In this document: piece by piece, positions 63,413 to 64,000 of the stretch
How the letters are laid out: every line of letters starts with the position of its first letter
Position numbering within the stretch: position 1 is the first letter of the stretch
From: Burkholderiales bacterium
Lineage (GTDB): Bacteria; Pseudomonadota; Gammaproteobacteria; Burkholderiales; Casimicrobiaceae
Length of the DNA stretch: 64,000 nucleotides
Direction: 5' to 3'
NCBI GenBank assembly: GCA_025354165.1
Contig: JANXNI010000050.1
Coordinates: forward strand, 1 to 64,000
Notes under the pieces: model-generated
Database searches by the model: none
Told to the model about the DNA's origin: nothing
The model's input: the letters and a program-made list of their open reading frames with translations, nothing else
Translations under genes and position numbers: made by a program

Positions 63413-64000
63413 TTGCGCCGTTTTCCGCACCTGTCGAGTCGACTGTTTTTTTCATGCGCGACGAGTTTTGTGTTCACTCTGACGTTTGCCGCAAACCTTG
63501 CTGCCGCAGAGCTGACGGTTTTCGCCGCTGCTTCGCTCAAAGAGGCGCTTGACGAACAGGTCAAGGTGATTTCGGCGAGCCACAAGGACATGCAGATTCG
63601 CGTGTCGTACGCCGGTAGCAATGCGCTTGCGAAGCAGATTGAAAGTGGTGCGCCAGCGCAGCTATTTATCTCGGCTGACGAAGCGTGGATGGACTACGTC
63701 ACGCAAAAAAATCTCATTGTTGCCAGCACGCGTCGCGACATGGTGAAGAATGAGCTGGTGATCATCGCGCCCACAGCGAGCCTCGTGACGCTCGACATCG
63801 CACCGGGGTTTGCGCTCGCGGCAGCGCTCGGAAACGGACGTTTGTCGTTAGCTAATCCTGACGTCGTTCCCGCTGGCAAATATGCCAGGGCTGCGCTGAC
63901 CAAGCTGGGGGTTTGGGACACGGTAGATACGAAGATTGCCGGGGCCGAAAACGTCCGCGCGGCGCTCGCCTTTGTTGCGCGCGGCGAAGCGCCGCTCGGC
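63413..64000 (+). CDS. modA: Molybdate ABC transporter substrate-binding protein, 3' end beyond window
   Basis: The start is TTG at 63413, well spaced after GGAGAG; no nearby ATG fits. The first 196 residues are visible and the frame stays open to the window end. The signal peptide ends NLAAA, followed by ELTVFAAASLKEALDE. YAGSNALAKQIESGAPAQLFISADEAWMD, NELVIIAP, and LANPDVVPAGKYARAAL contain the Ser and other residues that hold the oxyanion in ModA. It delivers molybdate to the ModBC transporter. modB and modC would be expected just beyond the window. Confidence 0.93.
   Translation, partial: MRRFPHLSSRLFFSCATSFVFTLTFAANLAAAELTVFAAASLKEALDEQVKVISASHKDMQIRVSYAGSNALAKQIESGAPAQLFISADEAWMDYVTQKNLIVASTRRDMVKNELVIIAPTASLVTLDIAPGFALAAALGNGRLSLANPDVVPAGKYARAALTKLGVWDTVDTKIAGAENVRAALAFVARGEAPLG

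Noticed and set aside
1-64000. CRISPR array, prophage or insertion sequence
   Set aside because: No regularly spaced repeats, no cas, integrase, capsid or transposase genes were seen; the dispersed 120-bp elements have no coding capacity.

Overview
The window looks like a chromosomal piece of a Betaproteobacterium. The order rpmF-plsX-fabH-fabD-fabG-acpP-fabF, a Maf/tetrapyrrole-methylase pair beside it, a Bug-family solute receptor, a phthalate-type aromatic cluster and moderately high GC all fit that class. A Casimicrobium-like or Usitatibacter-like lineage is possible, but I cannot prove it from sequence alone. I saw no transposase, phage gene or CRISPR array.

Layout. 1-2503 (minus) is a truncated secreted beta-helix protein. 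2718-4698 is leuA with a probable leucine-rich leader peptide. 4810-6654 holds a glutathione transferase and an Ldh2-family dehydrogenase. 6877-12069 (minus) is a four-gene set: DUF3047, ATP-grasp, DUF547 and a VTT-membrane/disulfide-reductase fusion. A VanZ-like gene follows. 12668-19379 is a phthalate-like catabolic cluster: decarboxylase and Rieske oxygenase on minus; reductase, dehydrogenase, MarR regulator and flavoprotein on plus. 19437-24493 holds two tandem winged-helix/ATPase regulators. 24680-27393 holds a free-standing protease pro-region next to a full subtilisin-like protease. 27492-31708 holds a small secreted protein, a methyltransferase, a YihY protein and oligoendopeptidase F. 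32075-33040 is a metallopeptidase-like orphan between two diverged copies of a sequence that ends in the 3' end of tRNA-Leu(UAA). 33574-40731 is a 2385-residue secreted protein with dockerin-like C-terminal repeats. 40902-42737 is a TPR signalling protein. 42959-56053 is the fatty-acid region and lysC, split by a 3.8-kb insert of an AMP ligase, a broken enolase-superfamily gene and a Bug receptor. After tRNA-Ser(GCU) come a diguanylate cyclase, a second secreted beta-helix/dockerin-like protein, an acyl-CoA ligase, and a short modE with modA behind two tandem ModE-like operators.

Most unusual signal. Seven copies of a dispersed element lie at 6673, 19327, 28600, 42804, 47379, 57975 and 60941. 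Each is exactly 120 bp. They are diverged in sequence but share one dyad-symmetric plan: 18-bp outer arms, 17-bp middle arms and a central self-complementary AAGTCGACTT at positions 56-65. Six lie within about 40 bp of a stop codon or overlap one, and one ends directly at the fabD start codon. No coding feature explains them. Secondary signals are the probable leaderless leuA leader peptide, dockerin-like tags on two secreted proteins, paired TGTA boxes upstream of two secreted-protein genes, and the tRNA-Leu-flanked metallopeptidase segment.
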